The notes beneath the pieces are model-generated. The model ran no database searches. It had not been told where the DNA came from and saw only the letters and a list, made by a program, of their open reading frames with translations. Source: Cavia porcellus (lineage: Eukaryota > Chordata > Mammalia > Rodentia > Caviidae). From it: 64,000 nucleotides of DNA. Shown one piece after another: positions 35,239-45,145 of this stretch (position 1 is the first letter of the stretch; every line of letters starts with the position of its first letter). The position numbers were made by a program, and so were the translations under genes. The DNA is taken from positions 1,462,001 to 1,526,000 of the forward strand of contig NW_026947544.1 of NCBI RefSeq assembly GCF_034190915.1, in the 5' to 3' direction.

Positions 35239-35373
35239 TTTAAGTTCAGCATCTGGGTGCTGGGCATGACAGCACATATCTGTAGTCCTAGCTGCTTAGA
35301 AAGCTGAGGCAAGAAGCTCCCTTGAGCCCAGGGTTTACAGATCAGCCTGGACAACACAGTGAGACATTGCCCC
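35239..35373 (+). repeat. 135-bp block with B1-like SINE, copy 1
   Basis: TTTAAGTTCAGCATCTGGGT runs into the B1-like body (ATCTGTAGTCCTAGCTGCTT, AAGCTGAGGCAAGAAGCTCC) and stops at CATTGCCCC. It is identical by eye, base for base, to 36443-36577, including about 20 bp before the SINE. Two independent SINE insertions would not share that. Confidence 0.9.
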
Positions 35374-36239
35374 CCTCCCTCACTGCCCCCCCCCCACAAA
35401 GTACAAACAAAAGCACCAAGCATCTTAGATCAGATCCCTGGGCCTCACTCCCAGCAGCTCCAGTTTCTGGAAGCTGAACCCAACTCACTCCTGGGATTGC
35501 TGCTTCACAGAATGCCAGTCTGCTGCTGTCCACTGGCCGCTCCGGTGCACCAACACAGCAGGCCATCCAGCTCTGTGCAGATTCCCAGGCCAACAGCATG
35601 GCTTCCCAGAACTGGAACAGCCACGGGTGGCACCACAGAGCTGGGTTCTTCCTGAGACCGGCAGGTACATGCTGGGAAGGGTCAGGGTTTCCAGGCCAAG
35701 GCTGTGCACACGTGGCGGGGTGGCTGGGAACTCATGATGCATACAAGCCCAGCTATGGATGAAGGCTACATTCTGCAGGGCGTGAAGGCCATGGCGTCCC
35801 TGTCCACCCAGCAGCTGTGCACAGGGAGGGTCTGTGCCTCAAGAATGTGTATGGAGACCACTTGGTCAGTCCCTCACTGCACCGAGAAGTCCCTCCCACC
35901 TGCTGAGCCATTGCAAAACAGAAACAGCAAATCAGGAAGTTGGTGTATGAAAATACAGTGTCAGGCCCATACCCAGTTGTCAAGCCCAAGATGCTTTCTG
36001 CCCGGGTGGGCTTTTGGGGTTCCTGGGACATCTTTATGACACCTCTGCAGGTGATCCTGTGACTCACATTGTCTTCTTGCCCCCTCCCACACATACACAC
36101 CACTATACCCTGAGAGTCCTCCTCTCTTGTCTTCTCTTCCTTGGGTGACATTGGCTGTGGCCTCCTCCCTCCTCCCTGGGCTTTCCTGGCCTTTTTGTGT
36201 GTTCTGAGCACAGCCCAGAGAGATCATTTAAAAAAGAAA
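35374..36239. other. Unassigned non-coding DNA
   Basis: A C10 run lies at 35385-35395. The 152-codon minus frame at 35753-36211 and the 111-codon plus frame at 35704-36039 overlap each other and have no recognised domain. Confidence 0.4.
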
Positions 36240-36242
36240 AGT

Positions 36243-36352
36243 CAGATGAACTTGGGAGGCTGAAGTAGGAGGACTGCTGGAAGTTCAAGACCAGCCTAAA
36301 CTATGTGGCAAGACCCTCCCTGTTTCAAAAAAACCCAATAAATAAATAAATG
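36243..36352 (+). repeat. B1-type SINE
   Basis: GATGAACTTGGGAGGCTGAA, GAAGTTCAAGACCAGCCTAA and CAAGACCCTCCCTGTTTCAA, then A7CCC and an (AAAT)n tail. The start is truncated. Confidence 0.75.
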
Positions 36353-36442
36353 AATAAATGACTGAAAGTACAAGATGTCCTTAGATGTCCTAAATAAATG
36401 AATAAAAGACTGATGGAGATGGGAATGGAGATGTCCTCTCTC

Positions 36443-36577
36443 TTTAAGTTCAGCATCTGGGTGCTGGGCATGACAGCACATATCTGTAGTCCTAGCTGCT
36501 TAGAAAGCTGAGGCAAGAAGCTCCCTTGAGCCCAGGGTTTACAGATCAGCCTGGACAACACAGTGAGACATTGCCCC
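36443..36577 (+). repeat. 135-bp block with B1-like SINE, copy 2
   Basis: Identical to 35239-35373, with no mismatch or gap found. It is followed after four bases (ATCA) by the 34-bp repeat at 36582-36615. Confidence 0.9.
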
Positions 36578-36581
36578 ATCA

Positions 36582-36615
36582 TTTGAAAGTGATGTAAGTT
36601 TTTATGTAGCTAAAC
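36582..36615 (+). repeat. 34-bp direct repeat, copy 1
   Basis: TTTGAAAGTGATGTAAGTTT through GTAGCTAAAC is identical to 38073-38106. It is not part of any SINE I recognise. Confidence 0.9.
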
Positions 36616-36934
36616 CTTCTCTGCTTTTCCCTTTCAATTGTGCGGTGTGATTTTCCTGAGGACATATATCTGTGTTTCATCTTCCAATAGGCCCTGGGCC
36701 CTGGACTTTTGAACCCCATGCTGGTCTCAGGGCAAATGCTTATATAGATGTCTAGTGAATGGAGAAGAAAGAAAGAAAAGCATCTTGAAGATGCAGGGAA
36801 AAAGGATAAAGTGGCAGACCAAAGCACAGACCTGAGGACCTGAGTTCTAGATCCCTGCTCCCCTAGAAGGGGCTTAGTGCTTGGTATTTTGGATGGCTCA
36901 CATAGCCACACTGAATGTTATTTTTTAAAATATT

Positions 36935-37148
36935 TATGTAGTTGAAGTACTAGGGATTGACATTGGGCTTTCACACTGAGCTATACCCTCAGCCTATGTC
37001 TTAGGTTTTGTTTTTTTTGTTTTTTTTTTTTGAGACAAGGTCTCATTAAGTCTTGTTAAAGTGCCCAGGTTGGATTCAAGCTCACTGTCTTCCTGCCTTA
37101 GCCTCCAGGGCTGCTGGGATTATGGGTGTGTACCGCCATGTCCAGCCA
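36935..37148 (-). repeat. B1+ID composite, antisense
   Basis: AGTACTAGGGATTGACATTG and CACTGAGCTATACCCTCAGCC (reversed ID) are followed by a T-rich stretch, GAGACAAGGTCTCATTAAGT, CTTCCTGCCTTAGCCTCCAG and CTGGGATTATGGGTGTGTAC (reversed B1). Confidence 0.8.
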
Positions 37149-38072
37149 GTGCTGCTTTTCACCAACAAAGTAAAAATTCTCAAGTGCAGGATGATAACCC
37201 AATTGCTCAATACCCTAAGCACAGAACTTCAAGTGCTGCCACATGGTCATCAGTAGCATGGTCAGGAATGAGTGGCTAGAAATGACTCTAAGGCAAGATG
37301 ATTTTACTCCACGATTTTAAAAGACAAGTGCATGGTTGCTTTTGTGTCAGAACCCAAAGGATAAACAGGGAGCAAAAGGGGGGCTTGTTGTCAGGAAGTA
37401 GGAAGAAAATGTTCAAATGGGAAGGGGAGCTAAGGAGCCATGAGGGTGTGGGAAGAAGAGAAAGGAGATTTAAAAAAAAAGAATACAAGGAAAAATTGGA
37501 AGCTGCACTTTTGTAAATAGGAAGAGGAAGAAGGATTGAAGCAAGGGTAGAGGAATAGAGGGAAAAAGAAAAATCAAGATCTGATATATACAGGTGCAAA
37601 TTCCCTATGATGAATGTGAACATTATAAATGGAAAAATGCATCCAAAAAAACCCCAAACAAACAAGCAAAGAAAGAAACACACCAAGGGCCCAAGGCCTG
37701 TTGTGTTGCCCAGTGGGGGCCCAAACGCCCAGGCTCAAGTTCCCTGTCTTCCTCTGCCGGTGACCAGAGCCCCAGGCAGAACTGCCACTATGCCTGGCTC
37801 ATGGTTGGATTTGAAGGCAGGGTGCTAAGGTGCCGGAATGTATCACAGAGGCGCTGCCACTCAGCCAGCTGGACAAGCTGCCTCTAGCAGGGTGCATTTT
37901 TAGAAACTCAGGCAAGTCATGATCATGTCCAGGTCTTTGATAGTAGACCCCAGCAGTGTGCTCAGAGCAGCCATTTGGTAAAATGATGACCATCTCTTTT
38001 GTATAGTCTTTGGGGAGATTAGTGCTGATATAGAAATGGAGAGAAAAAAAAAAAGAAATGGAGAGAAATAGT
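37149..38072. other. Mostly unassigned DNA with one decayed B1
   Basis: CCTGTTGTGTTGCCCAGTGG and CCCAGGCTCAAGTTCCCTGT (37697-37755) resemble a decayed antisense B1. GAAATGGAGAGAAA is duplicated at 38033-38068. The 132-codon minus frame at 37288-37686 is a Phe/Leu/Ser-rich reading of purine-rich DNA. Confidence 0.45.
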
Positions 38073-38106
38073 TTTGAAAGTGATGTAAGTTTTTATGTAG
38101 CTAAAC
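38073..38106 (+). repeat. 34-bp direct repeat, copy 2
   Basis: Identical to 36582-36615. Flanks differ on both sides (GAAATAG before, AAAGGAGC after). Confidence 0.9.
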
Positions 38107-38119
38107 AAAGGAGCATCAT

Positions 38120-38148
38120 TGTTTTGTTTTGTTTTGTTTTGTTTTGTT
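38120..38148 (+). repeat. (GTTTT)n microsatellite
   Basis: Five to six GTTTT units in a row. Confidence 0.85.
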
Positions 38149-38254
38149 ATTCCATTCAGAGTGCACTGGAAGAAAGGAGTTAAGACACCTTTATTAAATG
38201 GAAAAAAGTCATTAATTTCTTGTTGTTTAGTGGACTTGGGCTTTTAGCTTTGTT

Positions 38255-38440
38255 TTGGGTTTTTGGTTTTTTTTTTGTTTGTTTTTGTTTTTGTTTTTGT
38301 TTTTGAGACAGGGTCTTGCTATGAAGTCCAGGCTGACCTTGAACTCTCTATGTAGCCTAGGCTGGCCTCCAGCTCATGGCAATCATCCTGCCTCAGCCTC
38401 CCCTGAGATTACAGACATAAGCCACCATGCCCAACAAGAA
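38255..38440 (-). repeat. B1-type SINE, antisense
   Basis: A (GTTTTT)n tail, then GAGACAGGGTCTTGCTATGA, GTAGCCTAGGCTGGCCTCCA, ATCATCCTGCCTCAGCCTCC and ACATAAGCCACCATGCCCAAC. Well preserved. Confidence 0.88.
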
Positions 38441-38469
38441 TCATTAATTTTTTACTAATGAATAAGAAG

Positions 38470-39528
38470 CATCAAGCAAGAACAATGGAACAAACTATCA
38501 GCATGTGTGGACAAATGGAAAAGTTAGGGGAGAACAGGAAATTGGAGGGCAGATGAGAACAAGAAATACAAAATAGTACAGAATTGTTGGGATAAGATGG
38601 AATGGGGGATGCAGAACTGTGGGAGAAAAAGCTAGCATGGATAGAGGATAATGGGGGAGACCACGAAACAGGAAGGCAGCAAATGATGAAAGCAGTGGAC
38701 ATGTAGAAGAAAGATGAATTAAGAGAAAGACAAAGGGTATGGGAAAAAATCAAGGAGCTATAGTGGAATTCTTTTGTGAATGAGGGATTGTAAATTAGAC
38801 AAGAAATTTGGGGACAGAAAAAAAGATGAAAAAGTAATAAAAAGTCATGGATGGGGGAAGAATTATAGCAGACAAAGGACATTTATAGAAAAGAGCAGAA
38901 AGGAAAAGTGGGGGAAAAGAATTGCAGGAAATAGTGAAAATTTTGGGAAACAAATTTTGGGAGAAGGGAAATATTATATGAGAATAAAATAATTATGGGA
39001 AATAAAAAGATGATGGTAAAGAAGGAAGAATTGTGAAACAGGAGAAATTGTGAAGCAAACAAAAGATCTCTGATTTTTAGGATGAATTATGGGAAATAGG
39101 AATTATGGAAGAAAAAAATGAAAGTTGGAACAGAACAGAGAAATGTATGAAAGATGGGAATTAGGAGAAATGAGGCACTGCAAGAGAAGTACATGAAATG
39201 GGGACTGTACAAAGAAAACAGGGCAAGAACAGACAATTGTGGAGAAAATGGGAATGTGGAAGAAACAAAGATTCATGGGAAATAGGATGATCAATGGAAA
39301 AATAGGAAATGCATGAGAAACAAAGCATGGTTCAAAAAGAACAGAGAACAGCGAGAAAATGAGGACTATGGGGGAAAAGGCATTTTAGTACAACAGAATC
39401 ATGAGAAATAGATTGTAGTAGAAACAGAATTGTGGGAGCAGGGATTGTGTCAGAACAAGGAATTGTGGGCATGAACCATGAATTGTGGGAAGAAAGAAGT
39501 GTGGCAGAAACAATAAGTTGTGGAATGC
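38470..39528 (+). repeat. Degenerate minisatellite, left part
   Basis: About 1 kb of purine-rich DNA in which GAATTGTGGGA / GAATTATGGGAA / GAACTGTGGGAG words recur every 30-40 bp, joined by GGCAGAACAAGG-type spacers. The left part is more decayed than the part next to the provirus. The repeat continues at 45968, so the provirus splits it. Minus-strand frames through it (Phe/Ser/His-rich, up to 136 codons) are artefacts of the repeat. Confidence 0.75.
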
Positions 39529-40060
39529 TGCGAGTGTCTAGTGCACTCTGAACCCCGGGAAGAGGCACACACACACCAAGTCGGGACACGGGGAGGGGGG
39601 GGTTGTGCAGCGCAAAGAAAAGAAGCAGCAGAGAGAAACAGCAATTGCAACTGCACACCAAGTCTTTATTTCAGGGCTCTTATATAGTAAACCAGGTCAA
39701 CTCACAGAGCACAGGCAATTATCTTGAAAAAACACTCTTTGTAACAAGATTTGTGACCAACTACAATGTTTCTCTCTAAGTTAAACAAACAAAAACAGTT
39801 CTTCTAGCCATACTAACCCAGGAGGAATCCCATTAGCCCAAGAATGCTTTTATGTTTGTTCTTTCTAGCCACCTGAAGGTTGGCCACCTCCTCATGACTC
39901 TGCAAACAAAGCCAAGTACAGTATGGGCTCAGAGGGGGGAACATGTTCCCTCACTGGGGTCGGGCCTTCCCCTCCCGTCTCTGTCCTGCATACCGGGGGC
40001 TATTGTTTATTGCAGGTCACGAGGGGGCCAGAGCCTCAAAGTAACTCTTCATCCTCCACA
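39529..40060 (-). repeat. 3' LTR (532 bp)
   Basis: Bounded by TG (39529) and CA (40060) on the plus strand, matching the retroviral TG...CA ends in reverse. On the minus strand it has a TATA box (39687-39680), AATAAA (39670-39665) just after it, and a C-rich U5. The polyadenylation signal lies between the TATA box and the expected start site, so it is in U3, as in several betaretroviruses. The boundary is fixed by the purine tract at 40061-40075 and by alignment to the other LTR. Confidence 0.92.
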
Positions 40061-40075
40061 CTTCCTCCCTTTTTA
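40061..40075 (-). other. Polypurine tract, 3' copy
   Basis: On the minus strand TAAAAAGGGAGGAAG lies directly before the LTR's TGTGGAGG. This is where plus-strand DNA synthesis normally starts. It lies downstream of the env 3' region. Confidence 0.85.
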
Positions 40076-40305
40076 TTTTTTAAGAACAATTTCCATAAGG
40101 CCAGATTATTTGTAGCATTTCATTTTATGCAGTAAAAATACACAAGAACTATGGCAATGAAAGCTATAATTAAGCTAAGTCCCGTGCAGCTTAAAGTGTG
40201 GGTGAAGCTTTGCCAAATTCCTTTAGGGTCCAGCCCTTCCAAGGAATGAGCAAGCAATTGAGCAAACTGTGCCAGAGATTCATCATCATTATGCTTTGCA
40301 AAATC

Positions 40306-41934
40306 TTAGTCAATTTGATTATGCAAAGATTCTATTTCCTCCTGGGCAGAAGTGTTTCCATTTAGATACATTTTAATCATCTCCCATTCATGTTTTATTT
40401 GAATATATGGCCGTTGTGTTATACAGAAAGTAGTTGAATTCCAATCACATTTTAAAAACACTTGAGGAGCCAATATTTTTCTTCCCATCCATTCAACTGT
40501 TTGTTTAAGAAGGTCTATTTGCTGTTGTAGTTTAGCATTTATTTGCCATCGTGTTAACCAAAGTTCCTGAGAGTTCTCATGCCATTGTTCCACAACATGT
40601 TTTTCTTGTAAAGAGGTTTGTAAAGCTATTCCTGAGACTGCTGCTAAAGATGCCACAGTTATCAGACTCAACAATACAGCAACCACTATTCCTATAAATC
40701 TTTTTGTACGTTTTAACAGATGTTGAAAAAATTCAGTAGTAACAGAGATTACTGGGTCCTGAGACCATGGTCGAGTTAGATTCACAGGTAACCAAATATG
40801 AGTTTTTTGTTGCAAAAGCATAACTGTGTAAGGCTTAGTGAAATTCACTGTGCTATTTAAACAGGTAAACAATTGACAATTTAAACAAGTACAAGAAAAA
40901 TGTGTAAAATTAAAAGTTCCCACTAAAAAGACATAAGGCAGAGGTGCACACACAGTAATATTATATATCATAAACTTAGTAAAATTATAAGTAGTAGATA
41001 CAGATTGACTGGTTCCTGAATAGGAAACATTGTATAAGGTTACAGGTTGCATAGCGGCTGGAATCTTCCAAATGTGATTTTGGAGATTATGAGGGTACTC
41101 TTTGGCTGCAACAGCAGGATTGGCGATTCCACCGTCTCCCCACCACAGGAGATGTGTCTTTTGAGGGAAGATGGGAGCTCCATCAGTTATGTTCTTCAGA
41201 TCTGGAAGACTATATATAACAGAGAGATTACATCTTGTCTCATTCCATTCAGCACATCCATTAACAAATTTTAGAAATGGTCCCCAAATAACATATCCAT
41301 CAATACTTTTAGCAAACTTCCCCATACATTGTTGCCAAATTATGGGATTATAAGAAATATTATGATAAGTGAAATCGGGGCATACAGGATATGTGTTTTT
41401 ATCAGGCGCTGTTAAATTTTTCCAGGTAACATTAAAAGTTTGAGTAGCCAAAGCTTGAAGCTTTGTCCTTATGCTGCCTGCTTTTATTCCATGTTGAATC
41501 CAATACTGCCATCCAAGAGGGATGCAAGGCAGTTCCCCAATACAAATAGGCTTTTGATTGCCATAATAAGTAAAATTGAACAATGTTCCATCATCCTGAT
41601 TATGGGGGGTTAAATCAGCCCACGGTGCTGACAAAATCTCCCTTGGTGTTGTATATAGTGATATATCAATAGTTCCCCATACTACAGGTTCCAGTAAAGG
41701 GGGATTTGGAATATAAGCCCAATAAGAATGCTGGGGTACCTCAGTCCCCGATGCAATGGTGAGCAAGGCACATAAAGCTAAAAACAAATTTTCAGGGTTT
41801 AAAGGTTTCCCTGTTTGAAGGACAAGCCGTTGCCCTTGTTGGGTCAATTTCTTTATTTGTCCCCATGTAGGGAGAGGGTTTAAATTTTGTCGCCGTGAAT
41901 GGCGGCGGGAATTTCTTAGCTGTAATCTGGCCAT
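40306..41934 (-). CDS. env: Retroviral Env, open but cut before the membrane anchor
   Basis: A 542-codon frame. Residues 1-48 form a long leader with an arginine cluster (about 7-16), as in betaretroviral Env/Rec-type leaders. Residues 49-63 are the hydrophobic signal core. The surface subunit follows, with many N-x-S/T sites and a C348-x-C-x-x-C cluster. A basic RTKR (409-412) is the furin-type site. A hydrophobic fusion-peptide-like stretch (413-440), a heptad region (about 445-485) and cysteines at 496 and 504 belong to the transmembrane subunit. The frame stops (TAA, plus 40308-40306) before the membrane-spanning helix. The reading frame beyond the stop, about 40303 to 40126, still encodes a hydrophobic segment. 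The duplicate of this region near 45950 does not have the stop. Expression would be from a spliced LTR transcript. The predicted product would lack its anchor; whether it is made is unknown. Confidence 0.88.
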   Translation of the reverse strand: MARLQLRNSRRHSRRQNLNPLPTWGQIKKLTQQGQRLVLQTGKPLNPENLFLALCALLTIASGTEVPQHSYWAYIPNPPLLEPVVWGTIDISLYTTPREILSAPWADLTPHNQDDGTLFNFTYYGNQKPICIGELPCIPLGWQYWIQHGIKAGSIRTKLQALATQTFNVTWKNLTAPDKNTYPVCPDFTYHNISYNPIIWQQCMGKFAKSIDGYVIWGPFLKFVNGCAEWNETRCNLSVIYSLPDLKNITDGAPIFPQKTHLLWWGDGGIANPAVAAKEYPHNLQNHIWKIPAAMQPVTLYNVSYSGTSQSVSTTYNFTKFMIYNITVCAPLPYVFLVGTFNFTHFSCTCLNCQLFTCLNSTVNFTKPYTVMLLQQKTHIWLPVNLTRPWSQDPVISVTTEFFQHLLKRTKRFIGIVVAVLLSLITVASLAAVSGIALQTSLQEKHVVEQWHENSQELWLTRWQINAKLQQQIDLLKQTVEWMGRKILAPQVFLKCDWNSTTFCITQRPYIQIKHEWEMIKMYLNGNTSAQEEIESLHNQID

Positions 41935-41962
41935 AGCAGCAACAGGAACATGTTCATTATCT

Positions 41963-42778
41963 TCATCCTCTAGCTGGTTTCGAGCTCGCCTCGAAGGATA
42001 CGCTTCCGCGGGGAGTTGTTTCCGGGATTGGCGAAGAGGGCCTCAAGGCGTGGATCTTGATCCATCTTCCTGGGACCCATTGTTTAATTCCATGTTCTGT
42101 GGAGATATAACCAAAACCTCTCCCCTTATAAAGTAATGTACCCTTCTCCCATTCTGCCTCTGGGGTTGTTTTAGTCCAATATGCAGCTTTATTTTTAGAT
42201 CCATCGGTAAATATAATCAAGGCTTGTGGAATTGGTTGTACAGCTAATAAAGGATTAACCACAAATTGCTGACGTCTAAAAAAGTCCCATAATTTACTTT
42301 TAGGAAAATGATATGAAAAGGTTCCTATGAAATCTGCTAAGGCAATTTGTAAGGTTTCAGTAATTGATAACAAATATTCCCATTGTTCCTTAGTTAAGGG
42401 GATAACTATATTGTTTATATCTTTTCCTATCAAAGTTATAGAACGAGCTCTACCATTCATAGTTAAAGAGGCAATCATATCAATATAAGGCATAACAATT
42501 TTAGATTGTTTAGTTTTAGTGAATACCCATTCTACTGGCATAGCATTCTGACCCAAAACTGAAGAGGGATATTGAAAGGTATTAATAATATATAAAGTTA
42601 GAGGCAATTGAGGATCAATCCTAATTAAAAATGCATCCTTAATTCGTTGTTCTACAAACTTTAATTCCTGCTCTGCTTGTAACTTTTGAGTAGTCAAAGG
42701 CCACTGATCTATCCAAATTGGGTCATCATTTTTCCAATGAAGCTTTAAAGGATTCATTCCCCAAAGCTGCAGAGACAT
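41963..42778 (-). pseudogene. pol: pol remnant: RT start, RNase H start and integrase end
   Basis: An open frame of 271 codons against roughly 850-900 for an intact betaretroviral pol. Residues 1-44 match the RT amino end (PIWIDQWPL, LQAEQELKFVE). The sequence then jumps to the RT connection/RNase H junction, where the first RNase H acidic motif (FTDGSK, 190-195) is seen. After about residue 203 it jumps again to the integrase C-terminal SH3-like domain (GRGFGYIS, WVPGRWIKIH). Missing are the RT palm with its YxDD box, the rest of RNase H, and the integrase zinc-binding and D,D-35-E core. Two internal deletions, both leaving the frame open, explain this. Enzymatically dead. It ends 28 bp before the env start. 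Confidence 0.85.
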
Positions 42779-42786
42779 CTAAAATA

Positions 42787-43446
42787 TTAAAAATGTATAT
42801 GAGCTCCCCATTGTTCCAATATATCTCTTCCTAAAATAGAAACTGGCACTTCTAAGATATAAGGTTTAATAATAGCAACTTGACCCTGTTCATTTTTTAT
42901 ATGTATATGCATTGTGGCTTGACCAATTGTATTTACTGGAGTTTTACTTACTCCTTTTATATTACATGGAATAATAATATAAGTAATATGAGAAGGCCAA
43001 TCAGTAGACTTAATAATAGTAATATCTGAACCTGTATCTATAAGAGCTTGAATTTTCTTATGCTCAATAAAAATATTAATAAGAGGTTGTGGTTGAGATA
43101 ATTTAGCTATCCACATTACCTTAATAGGGTTAGTGCTGCCGAACCCTCCTGTTCCCTGAAAAACAGAGGATCCTATCGGGATATAGGGCAGTAATATGAG
43201 TTGAGCTATACGTTCTCCCTTTAATAATTTATAATCTGCAAGTGAGGACATCAAGATTTGAATCTCTCCAGTATAATCTGCATCAATAATTCCTAAATGA
43301 ACAGTAATGCCTTTCTGATTTAAACTAGACCGACCCGTGAGTAAGCCAAAAGTTCCTGCAGGCAAGGGGCCAAAAATTCCTGTAGGAATTCTCACGGGAG
43401 ATTGTCCGCCCTTTAATTCTATGTCTTTTATGGCTGGTATGTCCAC
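42787..43446 (-). CDS. pro: Retroviral dUTPase-protease (pro frame)
   Basis: The 219 codons counted here start at the first Met, but in betaretroviruses pro is read by ribosomal frameshift from gag. The open frame does extend upstream to about 43530, and dUTPase motif 1 (SAAVD) lies there. Motif 2 is GRSS (38-41), motif 3 GIIDADYTGEI (52-62), motif 4 GERIAQLIL (77-85) and motif 5 GGFGST (100-105). The aspartic protease follows, with catalytic DTGSD (137-141), a flap region and ILGRDIL (204-210). Both domains look complete and no stop interrupts them. The dUTPase would hydrolyse dUTP and the protease would mature Gag-Pol. With gag disrupted upstream, normal expression is doubtful. Confidence 0.88.
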   Translation of the reverse strand: MDIPAIKDIELKGGQSPVRIPTGIFGPLPAGTFGLLTGRSSLNQKGITVHLGIIDADYTGEIQILMSSLADYKLLKGERIAQLILLPYIPIGSSVFQGTGGFGSTNPIKVMWIAKLSQPQPLINIFIEHKKIQALIDTGSDITIIKSTDWPSHITYIIIPCNIKGVSKTPVNTIGQATMHIHIKNEQGQVAIIKPYILEVPVSILGRDILEQWGAHIHF

Positions 43447-43479
43447 TGCAGCGCTGTGTTGGGTGGCAGGTGGTAAGGA

Positions 43480-45094
43480 GAATATGGTAAGTTTCCCCCA
43501 TTGATTTGTCCCGGGCCCGGGGTAGGGCCCGTTTTCCCGTTTCCCTTCTGTTCAGCTGAGTTAACTTGTTTACTCCTGCATTCATGAGCCCAATGACGCC
43601 CTTAATGGCATTTTGGGCATAAGCCAGGGGCTTTAGATTTTTTCCTTGATCATTGCCTGAAAGTTTTGGACAGGCCCTCTTTACATGCCCTGTCTGACCA
43701 CAACCAAAACATTTTAAATACTGTTCCTTTTTAGACTGCAAATTATTCCGCGTGGTTACCATGGTTTCAGCAAACAGTTGCATTTTTTTTAGATTCTGAA
43801 TTTAAATCTTTACATTGTTTTATAAAATTGTCAATCGTTCCAGTATCTTTTATTGGAATTAAAACCTTTTTGCATTCATCATTGGCATTTTCAAAGGCTA
43901 AAAGCTTTAAGAGATGTTGTTGTAAATCTTTCCCCACTATTGTTTTTTCTATAACATTTTGAAGTCTGGCAATGAACTCAACATACGGTTCATTAGTTCC
44001 TTGCAGAACTTTAGCCCAAGATCCATATTCTGATCCTTGAGGCTGCATTCTATCCCAAGCTTCTAAAGCAATATTTCTTAATTGAGCATGAATCTCTCTT
44101 GGGGCCGCAGCCTGATGTTCAACAGTATCATAAAAACCTGTACCAGAGAGCATGGGATAGGAAATAAGTCTAACATTAGGATCTTGGTCCTCAGCATTTT
44201 GTCTTGCCTTTTCAGCACAACCTTCCATAAACCACATATGCCACTGTAAATATTCTGGCTCCTTTAAAAGAATTTTAGCCAAGGTTCTCCAATCATAAGG
44301 AGCAAAATTACCATATTGATCTGCTACTGAGGGCCATAAAGGGTCATGGCCTTTTTTAATTTTGCTAAATCATCCATATTAAATCCTTCCTATCTAGGGG
44401 GAGGTGCCACTCCATCCACAGGTTGTGGCCTAATAACAGCAAAAGCAAAGACAGACGTTTCCTCATCTTCAGACTCCCCTGTTCCTGGCATATCGGCCAA
44501 AGCTAGTTTAGCCTTCTTCCAGTCAGGGTTAGATGGGGAAGGTGCGGAGGGACACATAGGAAGGCTCTGCTTAATGGAGAGCTGTTCTACCGCCTGTGTT
44601 AGGCGTTGTATAGCCTGTAATAGTTGGCGATCGTCAGAAGTTGATATTGCTGTGGCAGCTAAAGCCGAATCAGCTGCGGCGAGTTTTACTTTTGGTTTGG
44701 ACGCTTTTTCACTAGTTAAAGCGATAGCATCATTTTGGACTACAGTTTGCTCCTCCTCTGTGAGGGGTAATTCCTGAATAACCAGTTTAATTTCTTGTTG
44801 GAGATTTTCTACAATATGTTCATCTTCCATAGCTTTTAATAAAGAGTACACAACCGACCAAATAGCCCAAAAACGTAAAGGAATTTTTTCATCTTGTCGC
44901 ACAGCCTTCTCTATATTAGCTCTCGCCCTCCTCCATAATTCTACATCCAAAATTCCTTCATCTGGGAACCAAGGATTATATTCTTTAATTGTATGAACAC
45001 ACATATCCAAGTCAGCTGACCTGAGCGATATGCCATACATAGAAAGTAAATGCTTAAGAATTTTTAAGAAAGGAGAAGAGAAAGATTGTCCCAT
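43480..45094 (-). pseudogene. gag: gag, disrupted (matrix, capsid, nucleocapsid)
   Basis: The start Met (45094) is followed by GQ, the myristoylation context. Codons 1-234 cover matrix and a Pro/Ser-rich linker with a PSAP late-domain-like motif, ending at a TAG (44392-44390). The capsid frame (to 43767) has the major homology region (QGTNEPYVEFIARLQ, about 44000). The nucleocapsid frame has one zinc knuckle, CFGCGQTGHVKRAC (43711-43670). The second knuckle (43619-43578) lies in yet another frame and holds an in-frame TAA (43604-43602). Three frame changes fall at A-runs (plus-strand T-runs 44352-44357, 43784-43791 and 43638-43643). No full-length Gag can be read. Confidence 0.85.
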
Positions 45095-45145
45095 TTCCCC
45101 ATAGTAAAAATATATATACTCACCTCTCCTAAACGACCTTCGGGG

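Noticed and set aside
38780..38992. Lys-rich 70-codon frame in the minisatellite
   Set aside because: It is a translation of A-rich degenerate repeat units, with no conserved protein repeat between units.
38470..39528. Possible CRISPR-like or regulatory direct-repeat array
   Set aside because: Units are degenerate, with no constant repeat or variable spacer pattern, and the context is mammalian. It is a minisatellite.
39332..39661. 109-codon minus-strand frame repeated almost identically at the other LTR
   Set aside because: It reads from LTR U5 into the minisatellite. The shared N-terminus (MVCSCNCC...) is simply U5 present in both LTRs. In the right copy the frame happens to run into gag, whose real start is the MGQ Met at 45094.
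40306..41934. Env as a domesticated syncytin-like gene
   Set aside because: The provirus is young, so an open frame can persist without selection. The anchor is cut off and there is no evidence of expression or constraint from sequence alone.
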